5,787 nucleotides of DNA from contig NZ_QWGL01000062.1 of assembly GCF_003435375.1 (NCBI RefSeq), positions 1 to 5,787 on the forward strand, written 5' to 3'. Positions 4,486 to 5,787 of this stretch are shown here, one piece after another (the stretch's first letter is position 1; each line of letters begins with the position of its first letter). The position numbers were made by a program, and so were the translations under genes. The notes beneath the pieces were generated by a model. It saw nothing but the letters and a program-made list of their open reading frames with translations. It had not been told where the DNA came from and made no database searches. This stretch comes from Clostridium sp. AM34-11AC (GTDB lineage: Bacteria > Bacillota > Clostridia > Lachnospirales > Lachnospiraceae).

Positions 4486-4805
4486 TGAAGCAATATAAGG
4501 TAGAGATTACAAAAGAAGCTTTGCAGGATATGGAAGATATATACAATTATATTGCTATAGATTTGCTTGCTCCGGATAATGCAATGGGGCAATATAATCG
4601 CATTGCTGATGAAATACTTACATTAGACACTTTCCCGGAACGATTTAGGATTATGGATTCTGAGCCGGAAAAGAGAATGGAGTTGCGTAGAATGCTCGTC
4701 GATAATTATTCAGTGTTTTACACAATCCGTGACGAAAGGGTAATTGTAACGGATGTGTTATACACGGCATCTGATATAGAAGCACGTTTGAGAGGCGAGC
4801 TATAA
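4485..4805 (+). CDS. RelE/ParE family toxin
   Basis: This 106-residue toxin partners the antitoxin just upstream. The pattern YKVEITKEALQDMEDIYNYIA, then LTLDTFPERFRIMDSEPEKRMELRRMLVDNYSVFYTIRDERVIVTDVLYTASDIEARL is that of the RelE/ParE superfamily: an opening strand, two helices, and a beta sheet ending in the V(L)YT/A...D segment. RelE members cleave ribosome-bound mRNA and ParE members poison gyrase; the sequence alone does not decide between them. The family usually runs to 90-110 residues, so it is full length. It depends on coupling to the antitoxin, since only a weak GAGAGG (4473-4478) precedes the ATG. Confidence 0.87.
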   Translation: MKQYKVEITKEALQDMEDIYNYIAIDLLAPDNAMGQYNRIADEILTLDTFPERFRIMDSEPEKRMELRRMLVDNYSVFYTIRDERVIVTDVLYTASDIEARLRGEL

Positions 4806-4854
4806 AAGCACGCGTTTATTTGAAGTTGCTTATTGTATTGGGAAGGAGAATTGT

Positions 4855-5292
4855 ATGGAAACTACTACCTTACAACGGCTAAAGGCAGCTGGATGGAAAT
4901 GTGGACGTAAAATTGATATTTCTGCTTTCAAAAAGAGATATAGAGAAATTGGATTGGAGATGCCAGCAAATGTAGAAGCTTTTCTTGAGGAATTTGGATT
5001 GCTCCATATTGAGAATTTGAAATGGTTTAGAGATGTCGATTTCAATCCGTTGGAAGCTATTGGAATAAATTTAGATGCGGAATATTTTGAAAATTTGTTA
5101 GATGAGTATGATATTAATACAACAACTTATCCGTTGGGAATGTGTTGCACAAATGAGCTGTTTTTAGTGATGACCATCACGAATGAATTTTATTGTTTTA
5201 CAAATGGATGCTGCGAACTGTGTGGAATTGGCGTAGAAGATATGTTGGATTGTCTGATTGGCGAATGCAGAATATCTAAAACGATTGAATAA
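4855..5292 (+). CDS. SUKH-3 family immunity-like protein
   Basis: This 145-residue protein fits the SUKH-3 family (SUKH superfamily), proteins that occur as immunity partners in polymorphic toxin loci and bind toxin domains in the cytoplasm. Seen here are the opening LKAAGWKCGRKIDISAFKKRYREIGLEMPANVEAFLEEFGLLHIE (about 9-54), the middle FNPLEAIGINLDAEYFENLLDEYDINTTTYPLGMCCTNELFLVMT, and the end FTNGCCELCGIGVEDMLDCLIGE. It contains two CC pairs and further cysteines, which is more than usual in my experience. AAGGAG (4843-4848) precedes the ATG by six bases. No toxin lies beside it, so it is either an orphan immunity gene or one whose toxin is outside the window. The specific toxin cannot be told. 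Confidence 0.82.
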   Translation: METTTLQRLKAAGWKCGRKIDISAFKKRYREIGLEMPANVEAFLEEFGLLHIENLKWFRDVDFNPLEAIGINLDAEYFENLLDEYDINTTTYPLGMCCTNELFLVMTITNEFYCFTNGCCELCGIGVEDMLDCLIGECRISKTIE

Positions 5293-5401
5293 TTTCGTTC
5301 TTATGTCAAATGCAATCTAAACAGAAACAAAGCGACAAGTTTCAGTAAGCCGGTGTGTTTAACGGAGAGACGAATTTGAATTTTACGGCGAGGTGAATGA
5401 T
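5293..5401. other. Gap between the two SUKH genes, no gene seen
   Basis: These 109 bases hold no supported gene, terminator or promoter. A short frame in phase with neither neighbour encodes FNGETNLNFTAR before a TGA at 5394-5396, which could be a chance frame or the tail of a lost toxin module. I cannot tell which. Confidence 0.35.
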
Positions 5402-5776
5402 ATGGAAAAATGGGGAATGTTTGAATTTAATACGCCTTATGTTGGAGAAATTATCGAGAAAATAAATGATGTGGTATTACCAAACGATTACATAGAATTT
5501 ATGAAAAAACACAATGGTGGCCAAGGCGATATTGGTGAAACATGGCTTATATTATATCGGTTAGAAGAATTACAAGAAATAAATGATGATTATGAAATTG
5601 AAGTATTTCTGCCGGATCACATTATTATTGGTTCAAATGGTGGTGGTGAACTTTATGGAATTGATAATAAGGGAAACTACTTTAATGTACCAGTGCTAAT
5701 AGATGAAGATGATGTTGCTGTGCTTGGGACAGAGATAGAATTATTGCCAGATAAAATAAATGCACTTTGGGAATAG
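5402..5776 (+). CDS. SMI1/KNR4 (SUKH-1) family immunity-like protein
   Basis: This 124-residue protein is a SMI1/KNR4 (SUKH-1) domain protein. Its features are LPNDYIEFMKKHNGGQGDIG near the start, then WLILYRLEELQEINDDYEIEVFLPDHIIIGSNGGGELYGIDNKGNYFNVPVLIDEDDVAVLGTEIELLPDKI. The LP..YI.FM...NGG opening and the GSNGGGE.YG core are the family's best-known marks. Bacterial members are commonly cytoplasmic immunity proteins against nuclease and other toxin domains. The GTG at 5393 is in frame but lacks a ribosome binding site; ATG 5402 has GGCGAGG (5387-5393) eight bases upstream, so I chose it. It is highly acidic, as many SUKH immunity proteins are. No cognate toxin is visible. Confidence 0.85.
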   Translation: MEKWGMFEFNTPYVGEIIEKINDVVLPNDYIEFMKKHNGGQGDIGETWLILYRLEELQEINDDYEIEVFLPDHIIIGSNGGGELYGIDNKGNYFNVPVLIDEDDVAVLGTEIELLPDKINALWE

Positions 5777-5787
5777 ATTCTTTTGTT

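Noticed and set aside
5393..5401. GTG 5393 as start of the SMI1/KNR4 gene
   Set aside because: No ribosome binding site before it, and its bases form part of the site for ATG 5402.

Overview
The window looks like part of a mosaic, partly decayed integrative/mobilizable element of a low-to-mid GC Gram-positive bacterium, most likely a gut Clostridia (Lachnospiraceae/Oscillospiraceae type). This rests on strong GGAGG ribosome binding sites, A/T-rich cargo next to a more GC-rich conjugative backbone, and the families present: a RepA_N-like initiator, DUF3847, a MobA/MobL (MobQ) relaxase, a Xer-like integrase, RelB/RelE and SUKH proteins. No taxonomic marker is present, so the host is an inference.

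Layout. (1) 1-974, backbone: repeats and dyads that could be origin material, then three tightly packed genes: a 62-aa Cys-rich basic protein, a short RepA_N-type winged-helix protein and a DUF3847 coiled-coil protein. Each overlaps the next by a few bases. (2) 968-1250, non-coding: a convincing oriT on the minus strand (hairpin followed by TATAATTGCGCCCTTAG, the RSF1010/pGO1-type nic core), then about 230 bases dense in inverted repeats. (3) 1250-2480, A/T-rich cargo: four small same-strand genes (DUF6199-like membrane protein, two-TM peptide, CPCC zinc-binding protein, membrane-anchored protein). (4) 2480-3395, backbone again: leader with hairpins and a terminator-like structure, then a MobA/MobL relaxase. 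The relaxase carries an in-frame 43-codon tandem duplication whose first copy ends in TGA, and is cut off after the second copy. (5) 3396-4128: a tyrosine recombinase lacking its natural 5' end, joined directly to the relaxase remnant. (6) 4130-4805: a RelB/RelE-type toxin-antitoxin operon with a near-consensus promoter whose spacer and -10 contain a perfect 8-bp inverted repeat. (7) 4855-5776: two SUKH-superfamily immunity-like genes, SUKH-3 and SMI1/KNR4, with no toxin gene in view.

How it fits together. Rep genes, oriT and relaxase form the replication and transfer core of a MobQ-type element. Here the relaxase keeps its catalytic tyrosine and histidine motif but is truncated, so transfer would need a relaxase in trans. 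The integrase joined to it keeps all catalytic residues but not its original start. The two A/T-rich blocks carry small genes of kinds often found as immunity genes of interbacterial toxin systems, and a toxin-antitoxin pair that could help retain the remnant. The most unusual points are the diverged in-frame duplication with its stop, the relaxase-integrase junction that places a ribosome-binding-like site before a TTG in the integrase frame, the oriT structure, and the promoter/operator of the toxin-antitoxin operon.
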